Part shown: positions 45,694 through 55,500 of the stretch, piece by piece
Layout: every line of letters begins with the position of its first letter
How positions within the stretch are numbered: position 1 is the stretch's first letter
From: Madurella fahalii
Taxonomy: Eukaryota; Ascomycota; Sordariomycetes; Sordariales
NCBI GenBank assembly: GCA_029876055.1
Contig: CM056876.1
Coordinates: 4,216,001 to 4,280,000 of the forward strand
Direction of reading: 5' to 3'
DNA length: 64,000 bases
Made by a program: the position numbers and the translations under genes
The notes under the pieces: generated by a model
Told to the model about the DNA's origin: nothing
Databases searched by the model: none
The model's input: the letters and a program-made list of their open reading frames with translations, nothing else

Positions 45694-47122
45694 ATGCTCT
45701 GGTCAGCCCTGGCCCTTGCCGCGCTCGCCAAGGCAGCGCCTCAGTTCGGCTTCCCGGGAGGAGGCGGCAACAGCCCGACCATGCTCCGGTTCGGCTGTTC
45801 TCAACTTGTCATCGACCGCATCGATCCCTTGGTAAACCCAGGACAGGCGCCTTCTCCGCATATGCATCAGGTTGTCGGAGGCAACATCTTCAACGTGACA
45901 ATGCCAGTGGCCGACATTGGCGAGATGGCGAGCTGCACGACTTGTAGCTTCTCCGAAGACCTGTCTAACTACTGGACTGCCAACTTATACTTCAAGGCGC
46001 GGAACGGCAGCTATAAGCGCGTGCCGCAGATCCCCAATAGGTAAAGCAATGCAGCCTGTGCCGGTCAGTAGGCATCTCAATGGAAGCTAACTAGGTACGG
46101 GTTAGACTCCTCTTTGGCGATCGGTTTACGACGCAAACGAAGGGCGGCTTTGTCGTTTATTACGTCTCCCCTGGCCGCGGCGGCGTGACCGCCTTCAAGC
46201 CCGTAAGTCTCCACCTACCCCTACCCAATGCGCCCCCATACTTACTTTGTACGACCCAGGGTTTCCGTATGCTCGTTGGCGACGCCAACCAGCGCGAGAA
46301 GCGGGGCAGCGGCATGAAGTCGCAGACTTGCTTCCGATGCTATTCGGGTCCCAATTTCCGCGGTGACGACGCCGCCCCGTGTGCCGACCCCCGGCTCGAC
46401 ACTGAGGCGCTCCCCTCTGGGCCGTGCCACGGGATCCGCTCCAATATACTGTACCCTACGTATGTCTCTACCATGCGCTTCATTTCCCTTGATGACCGAT
46501 GGTGCTGACTGGATCTAGTTGCTGGGACGGCAAGAACCTTGACTCCCCCGACCACAAATCACACGTTGCCTACCCCGTCTCCGGCCCCCACGCCTTCACC
46601 GGCAATAGCGTAGGCGGCGATTGCCCATCCACGCACCCGGTTAAGATCCCGCAGATTATGCTCGAGGTAAGACCCCGCCTTCCGCTTCCCCCCATCTCTT
46701 AGCGGTAATTACGGAACCCACGCTTACTGAGACTGTTGGACAGATCGTCTGGGACACCTCCCTCTTCAACGACCCGGCCGAGTGGCCCGAGGACGGCTCC
46801 CAACCGTTCGTGCTCAGCACCGGCGACCCGACGGGATATGGCCAGCATGGCGACTACGTCTTTGGCTGGAAGGGGGATTCGCTGCAGCGGGCCATGGACG
46901 GTGGCTGTTTTGGCGCGACGTGTGCCGGCCTCAAGACGCAGACTGTTGAGGAGGCTAATCGCTGCACCGTGCCCGAGCGGGTGCGGGAGGACGTTGATGG
47001 GTGTAAGTTGCGTTTTATTTTCTGTCGTGATGTTGTCGGGTGAGAAAAAAAAGGAGATGGCTGACGATGATTCTGTAGGGCTCGATACTCTCCCTGGTAA
47101 TCCGTCGATTGCCTATGAGTAA
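45694..47122 (+). CDS. Secreted DUF1996-domain protein
   Basis: Six exons: 45694-46040, 46106-46202, 46260-46459, 46519-46666, 46744-47002, 47079-47122, all GT..AG, giving 364 aa. A short signal peptide (MLWSALALAALAKAA) precedes the domain. DUF1996 hallmarks: LRFGCSQLVIDRIDPLVNPG, SPHMHQVVGGN, TCTTCSFSEDLSNYWTANLYF (as CTTCSF..SNYWTA), GGFVVYYVSPG, GFRMLVGD, CFRC, CWDGKNLDSPDHKSHVAYP, CPSTHPVKIPQI, and FVLSTGDPTGYGQHGDYVFGWK. The gene is intact. Function of the domain is unproven; members are extracellular, some carry WSC domains. Conserved His and Cys positions suggest a disulphide-stabilised enzyme-like fold. Confidence 0.9.
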
Positions 47123-49286
47123 GGTAGGTATGAAGAGGGAAGTGTGAAAAGTTGAAGTACTTGTCATAGTAGTACAGTAAGCATGGCATCGGTGTAGAGT
47201 ACCTATTGAGGGTAGAGTACCGTTGGGTGACAAGGGTTGCATTTTTAGAGACGAAGCCTGCAAAGACATTGCAAAACACCAAATAGTTATATCTTCATGT
47301 ACAGAATGTTACGAAGGCGTCAATGCAAGAGCGTAATTATTTCAGCGGTACATTGTTGTCACTAATGGTCGAAAACATATCCTGTGCAACCGCCGTCCCG
47401 GGGACATCCAACGAAGTTGGGTTGCAGAGTCACGCAAGTTGGGTGGCGCAAGCCCTCAGGGAGAGCGTGCGGCAAGCACAGAAAGCATATAGGATTGGAT
47501 CTGCTGGCTAACAATATCAGCCAGGACTGCCCGAGACTCCATAACGGCACGCTGGAGGAATGCGCCACGCTGCCAAGACTCGACCGCTCCGTTGCCCCAT
47601 CTGCTCATGCGGACTGTGTGCCAGGGAAATCGCATTTCACACCTATCACGGCTATCCCTTACATTCATTTAGCATTATCGAGTTCAGAGCAGAAGAATGT
47701 CCTCAAAGATTCCTTGGGCGGCTCCTGGAGGGTGACCTCGAGGCTATCACTACTTACTGCTGACCAACAGTCTCGTGGTGAGCTTTGTGTCCCCAATTGC
47801 TGCCGGGGTTGGGTTGCGTAGATTGCATTGCAAGCCATCTTTTGATCCGTCCGAGCACGTGTGGTGACACTGGCAAAGGTGGGAACAGTGATTGTGTGAA
47901 TCTGTGTGAGAGATGCATGTCGCACCACAATCATGCACGGAAGCAACTGCTGCAAAATAAACGGCCCACAAATGCTCGGCCATATTCGCCCAGATGATTG
48001 TCTCCAACACCCATGCCTAATTATATCTCAGCAGATGCCGTCCTTGACTACCTAGCTTATTGTCATCAAAATAACAGCTAGGTCATGATGGCAACTATCT
48101 GCGTCTGATAATTAGGAGCATTGATCAAGTTCACATTGCTACCACTGTACACATCAAGGGGTGGTAATTTTTTATGACGCTTTCTCGGCCGCTGAACTGT
48201 ATATGCTATGGTAGGTGCTGTGCCTACTTGAAATTTAATTCAGTACTTACCAGGTATGGTGAACTGCTGTTGACTTTGATGGAGCATATCACTTGCTCGG
48301 AAGTATAAGATTCCATGTATCCCAAAGGAGATTTGGTTACGAATATATATTTCCCACCATGGGACTTACTTTCCAATGCCGTGACTATATCACTCCTCCC
48401 GGCTTACGGTCATGCCTCCGCATCGGCTGGGGTCCCGGCTACCCGCAATCCTCACGTCTCGGCAGACCTTTTGCAACGCCGCAGAACGTGGCTTCCCGGA
48501 TCACTTGCAGCAGGGAAAGTTCAGATTGCGAATGCCATGGGTGTCATCCCTTACTGAGACAAGCGCCAGACACTATCATGAACAGAACGGCCAATCACGT
48601 CGTACTCAGCGCAACACCTCTCCGCACTCAAGAGGCACATACAAGCCAGGTGCAAGAATTGTCTAAACCCGGCTTCCGTGAAACTTGGATTCCCCAAAAT
48701 ACGGGAGTGGGAGCGAATCACGTTGTGAGTCGACCAACCAAGTAATCACTGCCAAGCGTCTTACACAGCAACTTCAAAGCTTCCAAATCCAGTGCCCTAG
48801 TATTATGCCCGCCTCTGCCAACCATTCAAACAAGGGCGCTGGCCCAGACTAGCCGCTTGTGCCGCATCACTACAGTATGCACAAAGCAGCCACGAGGCAT
48901 AAAATGTTCGGGAGCACACTGCATGTAACCTTTTGGTGTGCACCCGTGTATTCATAGGGTAAGCCCCCAACATCTATGAACCAGGCGCCATGAATAGGGA
49001 TGCAAGGTTAAGAAGCTGAAATTCGCGCCACCCAGTTCGGGGTGGCAAGAGTTTCGTCGAAATCTGTCTGATGAGCATTTACCGAGCGACTGCCTACCTT
49101 ACGGCGATGACCTTTTAAGGTGTGTAAACGCGCGTAACCCCCTCCAGCGCTTCGGGAACCTCCTGGTTCAGTCTAGGCTCAGTCTAAATCCTACCGACAG
49201 CATAAATATGCCCAAAAGCGACATCTTCGCTCGTTCTCTCAAGCTTGCACGGAGCCGGCTCCGTCCGTAACCTCAGTATAGCAGCC
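47123..49286. other. Long intergenic region, nothing recognised
   Basis: About 2.1 kb. Frames at 47384-47821 and 48293-48745 (plus) and 47665-48010 (minus) are mid-sized but have no splice signals, conserved motifs or coding-type codon use that I could defend. Confidence 0.35.
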
Positions 49287-50716
49287 ATGGCCGCTCTAGG
49301 CGACAACTTCTCCACCGAGCAGCGACGAGACTATGTGATTGCCTCCATGTCCATTGGCATTATCCTATCAACCCTTACCCTCGTTGCCCGTCTGTGGGCT
49401 AGGAAGTCGATCATTAACCAGCTCCGCATCGAGGACTGGCTCATGGTTGCTGGGACCATTCTCAGCTATGGGACTGCAATCTGCATGCTTTGGGGTACGG
49501 TATCGAGATTGAGGTTCTGTTGCATTCAACAAAAGAACAGTAACTAACCGCGGCTGCAGGGGTACTAGTAACTGGTCTACATATTCCGTTTTCATCCCTT
49601 CCCTTAGACAAGATATCCGGAAATTTGCTGGTATGTTATTGTGCCACCCTTGTTGGATAGGAGCATCACTGACGAGAACATTCTCAGATGATCTGGATCA
49701 TTCAAGTCTGCACACTCGAGCCCCGACGACTCCAGTCAGGTGCTAATGAAATAGTTCCAGAAACTCCAACCGCCAACGCTCTTCTGTATCAAAGCCTCCA
49801 TGCTTATATTTCACTCCCACATCTTCCAGTCTCGCGGTTTCCGGGCAGCATCATGGGCAGTCGGGATAATGACCAGCCTCTGGATGATTGCCAGCATCCT
49901 TGGCACGACCTTTCAATGCACCCCGGTGTCCTTTTTCTGGGATAAGAAGCAACCCGGGGGCACATGTCTGATCGGCGCTGTGCACAAAATCGGCCTCAGC
50001 AGCGGCGTGCTGTCCACCGTCGGCGACATCGTGATCTATCTCATGCCCATCTTACCCCTGACGAAGCTGCGGATCGACAAGAAGACGAAGCTCGGCCTTA
50101 TCGGGCTTTTTACTCTTGGCCTATTGTATGCAACGCCTTTGCGTTTGTACCATTGGCAGTCACACTAACCCTTGCGTTACCTCCAGTACTGTCATAGCGA
50201 GCATCCTCCGCTGGGTCGCCATTATCAACTCGCATTCGGTCACTGCCCTGAATTGTAAGAATTCTGGCTCAACCACCCGTTTCACCCGCTCGGCAGCACT
50301 GACACAAGCGTGATGAAGCCTCCCAAGTCCAGGTCGGCATCTGGACCTACCTCGAAATGTCGCTCGGCGTCGTCTGTGGCAACCTACCTTTCCTCGCGCC
50401 AATGCTGGGGTGCGTCGGGCCGCGCAAACGGAGCTATTATCCAACGAAACGAAGTCGCCAGGAACAATTTGCGGGACGAGCACTGGGCAGCGGACCTCCG
50501 GAGGCTACCCAGGGGGAACAAGAGTCAGTGCCGCAGACTCGTCCGCGGCCACTGTCGGGTGCGCCGGTGCTGCCCAATATTGTGGAGGTTCAAGCGATGG
50601 ACTCGAACGGGAAAATCAAGGTGCAGAGTGACGGCTTTACAAGGCTTTACAACGATTCAGATGACAGTGATATTGAACTTGGGGTTTGGGGTGCCATGCC
50701 AGAGGAGAAGAGATAA
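49287..50716 (+). CDS. Fungal rhodopsin-like integral membrane protein (second copy of the family)
   Basis: Exons 49287-49494, 49560-49630, 49688-49705, 49755-50125, 50187-50254, and a last exon from about 50319 or 50328 to 50716. Exon 3 is only 18 nt (MIWIIQ), and the intron after it is 49 nt with a GCTAAT branch. ATG 49287. Family features: RLWARKSIINQLRIEDWLMV (usual RLW.R..........DDW), a FQCTPVSFFWDK stretch, VGDIVIYLMPILPLTKL, KKTKLGLIGLFTLGL, IWTYLEMSLGVVCGNLPFLAPML. The cytoplasmic tail, about 95 residues, is acidic towards the end. The last intron's acceptor is ambiguous. The gene seems intact. Function unknown; relatives include cluster-associated membrane proteins. Confidence 0.8.
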
Positions 50717-51211
50717 TTGCATATAGGACACAAAGAAATATATAATGTAATATATATTATACCTATATATATTATCTCTTCGATCTACTTACTATTGAGT
50801 TGGGGAAAACAGTCCCCAGAGGGCAGTGTCCCTCTGATCAGAGGGACACAGTTGCTAGGATGATGCCCCGGGGGCTGGAACTTGCCGTGGGCCCATTTTT
50901 TCTTTCGCACCATAAGTAGGGCCGTCCTGGCCATTGCTCCTTAGACAGGACAATCAATTCAGCACTCTCTTCACACCTGTTGCAGGCTCAATTGACGAGC
51001 TTTCTTTGCGTGCAAAGTGATCTCCCTCTGATCAGCGGGAGCTCTATCTGCACATGTTGTTTTGACCTTGTTTAGGCTGCAGGGACCCGATTTGTGGTGG
51101 TGTCGCCTGGCCTATCTTGTCTGTCTGGCATTTGGCCGTCTTTGCCCTCCCCCCGTATTTTGGTGGGTATGTGGGTGTAGATGTGTGTTTCTGCGCCATT
51201 TCACTATATAC

Positions 51212-51456
51212 TGTCAAAAGGATCAGGTGCTAGTCCAAAGGATCAGGCTCACAGGATCTAGTGCAGGAGTCAAACCCATGTATTCTAGTCAGCTAAAGCA
51301 GGCTGGCACCTGACTGTGCCACTGTACAGACGTTATCCTATACGGGTATCTCGTCTATAAAAGGAGCAAGCTCTCCAGCATAGATAGAGAGCGGAGCAAC
51401 AAGGAACACACAGAGACAATCAAGACAAGACACACAAAACCCTCAACTGTCATTTC
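51212..51456 (+). repeat. Truncated LTR, copy A
   Basis: Starts TGTCAAAAGGATCAGG and contains a TATAAAAGGAGC core promoter near 51355. It matches the solo LTR at 52648 over most of its length and is cut off where copy B begins. Confidence 0.75.
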
Positions 51457-51727
51457 TGTCGGAAACACGGCACCTCTGAATCTTGGGAAAATGATAGTTA
51501 AGGGTTTTATGTGTCTTCTTGATTGTCTCTCAGTGTGTTCCTTGTTTCTCTCCTCTCTCGTCTCCCTTAGAGAGCTCACTCCTTTATAGACGAGATACAC
51601 GTACAGGATGACGTCTGTACAGTGGCGCAGTTAGTTGCCAGCCTGCTTTAACTGACTAGAGTACATGGGTTTGACTCCTGCACTAGATCCTGTGCTCCTG
51701 ATCCTTTGGCACCTGACCCTTTTGACA
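51457..51727 (-). repeat. LTR, copy B, inverted
   Basis: Begins TGTCGGAAACAC and ends CCCTTTTGACA; the reverse complement aligns with copies A and C. 271 bp, TGTC..GACA ends. Arranged tail to tail with copy A, giving a hairpin of about 240 bp per arm. Confidence 0.75.
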
Positions 51728-51849
51728 GTTCCAGCCCTCGGGGCACCATCCTAGCAACTGTGTCCCTCTGATCAGAGGGACCTTGCCCTCTAGGGACTGT
51801 TTTCCCCAACTCACTAATCGGTATATCCTATGCCCTTTACTACTCTCTC

Positions 51850-52345
51850 AAAGTCGGGGAACTAGGAAGATAATCCCTTAGCCTCAGCTACTATTTATTC
51901 TGCATGTAGGCTATCGTATGCTCCCAGGTTCGAAACTATATACTTATATCCTTAGGAGAATATGTAAGCGGTTTGATCGCTTCGAGGTATATATCTTACG
52001 TAATTATCTTCTTATACACCTCGGTAATACTAACCTGATTACATAGGTTTATATACCACGTTATTAGCAAGACTATAGAATTATAGGAGATTTGCTACAA
52101 GTGGCTTGAAACCATATTAGTAACCTATGCCTTAAACTCCTTAATATTATCCTTCTCTTTCTCAAAATGCTGTAGCTGCATTGTATATTCGGTATGCTTA
52201 AGCGAGTAAGAGCTCCTTCCAGTAGTCGATAGCTCTATAATGGATTTTGGCTTGGCCTCGATATCGATACGCTCTTGGTATAATACTCTCTCGCTCTACG
52301 CATCGAGATTGTAGGAGCTATCGATCGTGGCCATACTAGGCATCA
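51850..52345 (-). pseudogene. Copia-type gag remnant
   Basis: Read on the minus strand from about 52330: IDSSYNLDA, IDIEAKPKSIIELS, YTMQLQHFEKEKDNIKEFKA, VTNMVSSHL and further LEAIKPLTYSPKDIS, FRTWEHTIAYMQNK. The order and wording fit a copia gag (W.I.. and helical blocks). Stops, mostly TAG, stand where Trp would be expected, as in KEFKA-stop-VTNM and SHL-stop-QIS. No protease or reverse transcriptase could be found nearby. Confidence 0.55.
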
Positions 52346-52647
52346 CAGCCCCAGCTGAGGAAGCTATCACGTAGCGTTCTGATCGCCTTACTAGGAGCTC
52401 TCGTTTTTCGAACTTCGAGATATCAGGTAGTAAAGGAACACCTAATACTTATATCGGGATCGATCTTATCCTATAGGTCGGCAGAAACGGCTCTAGATTA
52501 GAACTTATAGTTCCAAGCGCGCCCGTCGTCTAGACTCGCGAGGTGGGCTGTGGTATCGTCGATTTTCGTGGTAGCTATCCCAAATGTTGTTTCGTTGCTC
52601 GCGATAGTCGCTGATATGATCGTCGCCCTTCTGGCGGTAGTTGTTGA

Positions 52648-52917
52648 TGTCAAAAGGGTCAGGTGCCAGTCCAAAGGATCAGGATCACAGGATCGAGTGC
52701 AGGAGCCAAATCTATGTACTCTAGTCGGCTAAGGCAGGCTAGCAGCTGACTGTGCCACTGTACAGACGTTATCCTGTACGGGTATCTCGTCTATAAAAGG
52801 AGCAAGCTCTCCAGCAGAGATAGAGAGCAGGAGAGACAATCAAGACAATCAAGACAAGACACACAAAATCCTCAACTGTAATTTCTCCACGATTCAGAGG
52901 TGCCGTGCTCTCCGACA
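52648..52917 (+). repeat. Solo LTR, copy C, with 5-bp target duplication
   Basis: 270 bp from TGTCAAAAGGGTCAGG to CTCCGACA, flanked on both sides by GTTGA (52643-52647 and 52918-52922). TATAAAAG at 52792. The short inverted ends TGTC/GACA and 5-bp duplication are those of an LTR retrotransposon, left alone after recombination. Confidence 0.85.
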
Positions 52918-52922
52918 GTTGA

Positions 52923-53260
52923 TCGCGTTGATCGTGTCTTGGGTGCGTATCTGACTGAAGTTCTTGATTGTGGAAGCAAGAGATCGCTCTCCGGGCTTAT
53001 AATTGTTGGAACTACAGCATGTGGTACCCACTTGATCAATTAGGCTCGTTGGGCACAGATTTACACCTCTAGAAGGTCTTCATCGATGGGTTGGGCAGTC
53101 GCTCTCTTCGTTGTTACATTGTAGATATCGCTCAGGAACTAGGGAGCTCAGAAGAGTGGCCCCTGGCGACATCCGTCACATGATCTGACACCTGTCGGCA
53201 GGTGCCCCTAGCTGTACAAAGTGGGTCGCTTATTTACGACGACAGTCTTTATTTCTAACA
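52923..53260. other. Gap between repeats, nothing recognised
   Basis: About 340 bases without a recognisable frame; likely worn retroelement or flank sequence. Confidence 0.3.
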
Positions 53261-53263
53261 GAA

Positions 53264-53412
53264 AGCCAAGAAAAGTTGTCCAGAAAGGAGGATCACTTAC
53301 TATATAGGATGTAACTGATATTCTGGGTAAAAGGGATGCATATACCTTAGTAGAGGAGGAAAGGCGGTTAGGAAGTAGTCGTACGAAGAGTAACGCAACA
53401 GGTTTACAGCAC
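53264..53412 (+). pseudogene. Pogo-type transposase tail fragment 1
   Basis: The frame reads RKPRKVVQKGGSLTI, stop, DVTDILGKRDAYTLVEEE and ends RTKSNATGLQHY. This matches the C-terminal layout of the transposase at 63226-63876 (KKTRVQLGGSLTVQEAEE, then GRTK) with a TAG where Gln or Trp stands. Interrupted on the right by the direct-repeat element. Confidence 0.55.
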
Positions 53413-53416
53413 TATA

Positions 53417-53998
53417 TGTCACGGGACCGGCTGAGGGCGCAGCCCCGGGTACGTGATATAAGCAAGTGGTACACAGCGTTCAATCAAGGAGTGATTAAAC
53501 TGGCGGATCTTTTTGGTTCATTGGTAGAGTAGTTTACTGCGCGCCCTCTTACAATTGTTCAATCACTCCGTGGGTGCACTGGAGGTCCTGCGTTCAATTC
53601 GGCTGGGAGCCGTATGTCAGCGGGCGAGATGCCCTTGAGTGGCGATTGACGTCAGGGTTCCCCTCCTTCGTTAGTGCTCACAGTGACGTATGACATGGTG
53701 GCGGCGCGCTTCGCCCGAGGCCCTGCGGAGTGTGCGTGGTTTGGGTTCCCACCCACGGCGAGTTATGCGGATCATTGGGGGTCTGACACTTGCCTGCTAT
53801 CCTTAGCGGTCGGAAGCCGCTGCGAAGGAGCTCGAGGGCGAGCTCTTCCAGAGGGAGGATAGTTGTCAGGGGACCGGCTAAGGGCGTAGCCCCGGGTATG
53901 TGATATAAGTAAGTGGTGCGCAGCGTTCAATCACGAAGTGATTGAACTAGCGGATCTTTTGGTTTATTGGCAGAGTGGTTTATTGCGCGCCCTCTTAT
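53417..53998. mobile_element. Small element with about 135-bp direct repeats and tRNA-like boxes (TRIM- or SINE-like)
   Basis: Direct repeats 53417-53552 and 53864-53998 both open TGTCA.GGGACCGGCT and close GCGCGCCCTCTTA. Each ends with TTGGTAGAGTAGTTTA or TTGGCAGAGTGGTTTA, close to the A box of tRNA genes; 53589-53600 (GCGTTCAATTCG) resembles a B box. The 310-bp interior has no conserved protein. Two readings fit: a miniature LTR element (TRIM) or nested tRNA-derived SINEs. Confidence 0.5.
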
Positions 53999-54000
53999 AG

Positions 54001-54487
54001 CACGGCACTACCTTAGCTCTCCTAAATACCATATAACCCTCGAGAAGTAACCTTACAATCAGAACTTATTAAAACTCGGATTTCCAACTATTAAGGCAGC
54101 TTTCCAACCTCTATACTAGCTGCTGTGGACCAGCTTACTAAGGGAGCAATGGCTATAATGTACGAGGTGGCTCTTCTATGTATAGAGGTTTCTTTACTAT
54201 GTAAAGCCAATAAGGAGTTTAGTAAGAGACAGAGAGCTAAAAAAATACGTATATAGCTTGGAGGGTCACTTACTGTATAAGAGGTACAGGATCTACTGGA
54301 CTAGAAGGCTGTAGGTGAGCAGGTAATCCAGGAAACACGACAAAATGGTGGTGGCGCAGGGGGGCCTCGAACGAAGATTCGGTGCTGTGGCGTGTGCAGC
54401 AAGCCTGGATATAATACACGTACGTGCAAGGAGGCTGCAGAGTCATCTGATTCATCCGTTTCTAATTCAGTTATAGTTGTTTCTTAG
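54001..54487 (+). pseudogene. Pogo-type transposase tail fragment 2
   Basis: Frame with stops: IPYNPREVTLQSELIKTRISNY, then GSFPTSILAAVDQLTKGAM, SKRQRAKKIRI, LGGSLTV, and a final knuckle-like IRCCGVCSKPGYNTRTC. It parallels the copy at 63226-63876 in order and length. Six or more TAG/TAA codons stand in the frame, some at Trp or Gln positions of the better copy (TAQPW, VQEA). Confidence 0.75.
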
Positions 54488-55500
54488 TGTAGTTGTGTTG
54501 TAATTGAGGATAGTTGTAGTAGGGTTGGGGAAAGTCTTCAACTCACTTGTCTGTTCATCTCGTTTATCACGTACGTTAAGGGATATTACATATAGGAATA
54601 GAGAGAGAGATTATGATTATATACTAGTAGGGGTGCTGAAGTAGAAGGGTAATTAAATGTCGGGGTATACAGGGACGTATTATAAGTTGAATAAAGCAGT
54701 TTAGGACGATTAGAGCTAGGTGGGCATAGTGGGTTACAAGGGAGAATGCCACGGCGGGGCAGTATTTAACGGGGGATAGGGTGAGGAAGGATGGTTAGTA
54801 GACGGTTTGGCAGGATATAGGGAATTTAAGGGTTAATCCCATCTAAGGGTTTATGTACATGAATATAAAAAAGCGGAGCAGGGAAAGAGAGGGGAGATGG
54901 AGGGGGAAGGGGGAAGGGAGTATAAGAGGGTGGGTGACCGCTCAATCTCGATATGAATGCATGTGCGTCCGTCACCAGACTTTGGTGTCTGGATTCAGTT
55001 TCATACGTGAAGTCTTCTGCCTCGCTCGCGAGTCAGCTAGTCCCAAGTGTGATTGAATGCCCTCTCGCTGATAACTTCATGGTAAACGCACGCCGGTTGT
55101 TAAACCGCCTTGCTTTAGGAATGCTAAGGATGATAGAATGAGTATTATGGGAAATACGCTGGACAGTGCAGTCTTTACAGCCTGGAATCACCCCAAATAC
55201 CATGGAATGGGTTATTGCAAAGAGCATCGCACATAATCCGCTAGAGGAGACATAACGTTGCCCATACAGAAAATAGGAGCTGAGACTGCCCATAATCGTT
55301 ACAGGTGTCAAAACAATCCCCCCATATGATAAACTCCCAACCCCCAGCGGAACTAAAGCTCTTCGTCCCTAGCCTAGTTCTCTATTTGTGTGATTCCTTG
55401 CTGTATTGCCGAAAGCCAAAGCAGGTATCCTTACCACACGTTCAGCTCCGTACCCATGTGATCACCTGATCAAATCCCAAACTCAAACCATAAAATAGAA
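54488..55500. other. Intergenic, nothing recognised
   Basis: About 1 kb. GGTTGGGGAAAGTCTTCAACTC near 54518 resembles the end of the fold-back element (GTTGGGGAAAACAGTC) and could be a fragment. A purine-rich tract lies at 54870-54930. Confidence 0.35.

Larger units (their letters stand above)
50797..51812. mobile_element. Fold-back element with 85-bp inverted repeats and two inverted LTR copies
   Basis: Inverted repeats 50797-50881 and 51728-51812 start GAGTTGGGGAAAACAGTCCC and contain a perfect 20-bp palindrome (GTCCCTCTGA and its complement). Between them lie a direct LTR-like block (51212-51456) and its inverted partner (51457-51727). Flanks ACTATT and ACTAAT may be a worn target duplication. 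No protein frame is seen inside. The right arm is almost entirely repeat, while the left arm has about 330 bases of unpaired sequence (50882-51211). Confidence 0.75.

Noticed and set aside
47384..47821. Open frame of 145 codons overlapping frames on the other strand
   Set aside because: Codon use is not coding-like and no motif is present; both strands are equally open.
48293..48745. Open frame of 150 codons
   Set aside because: No ATG-linked coding features, splice signals, domain resemblance or coding-type codon use; surrounded by noncoding DNA.
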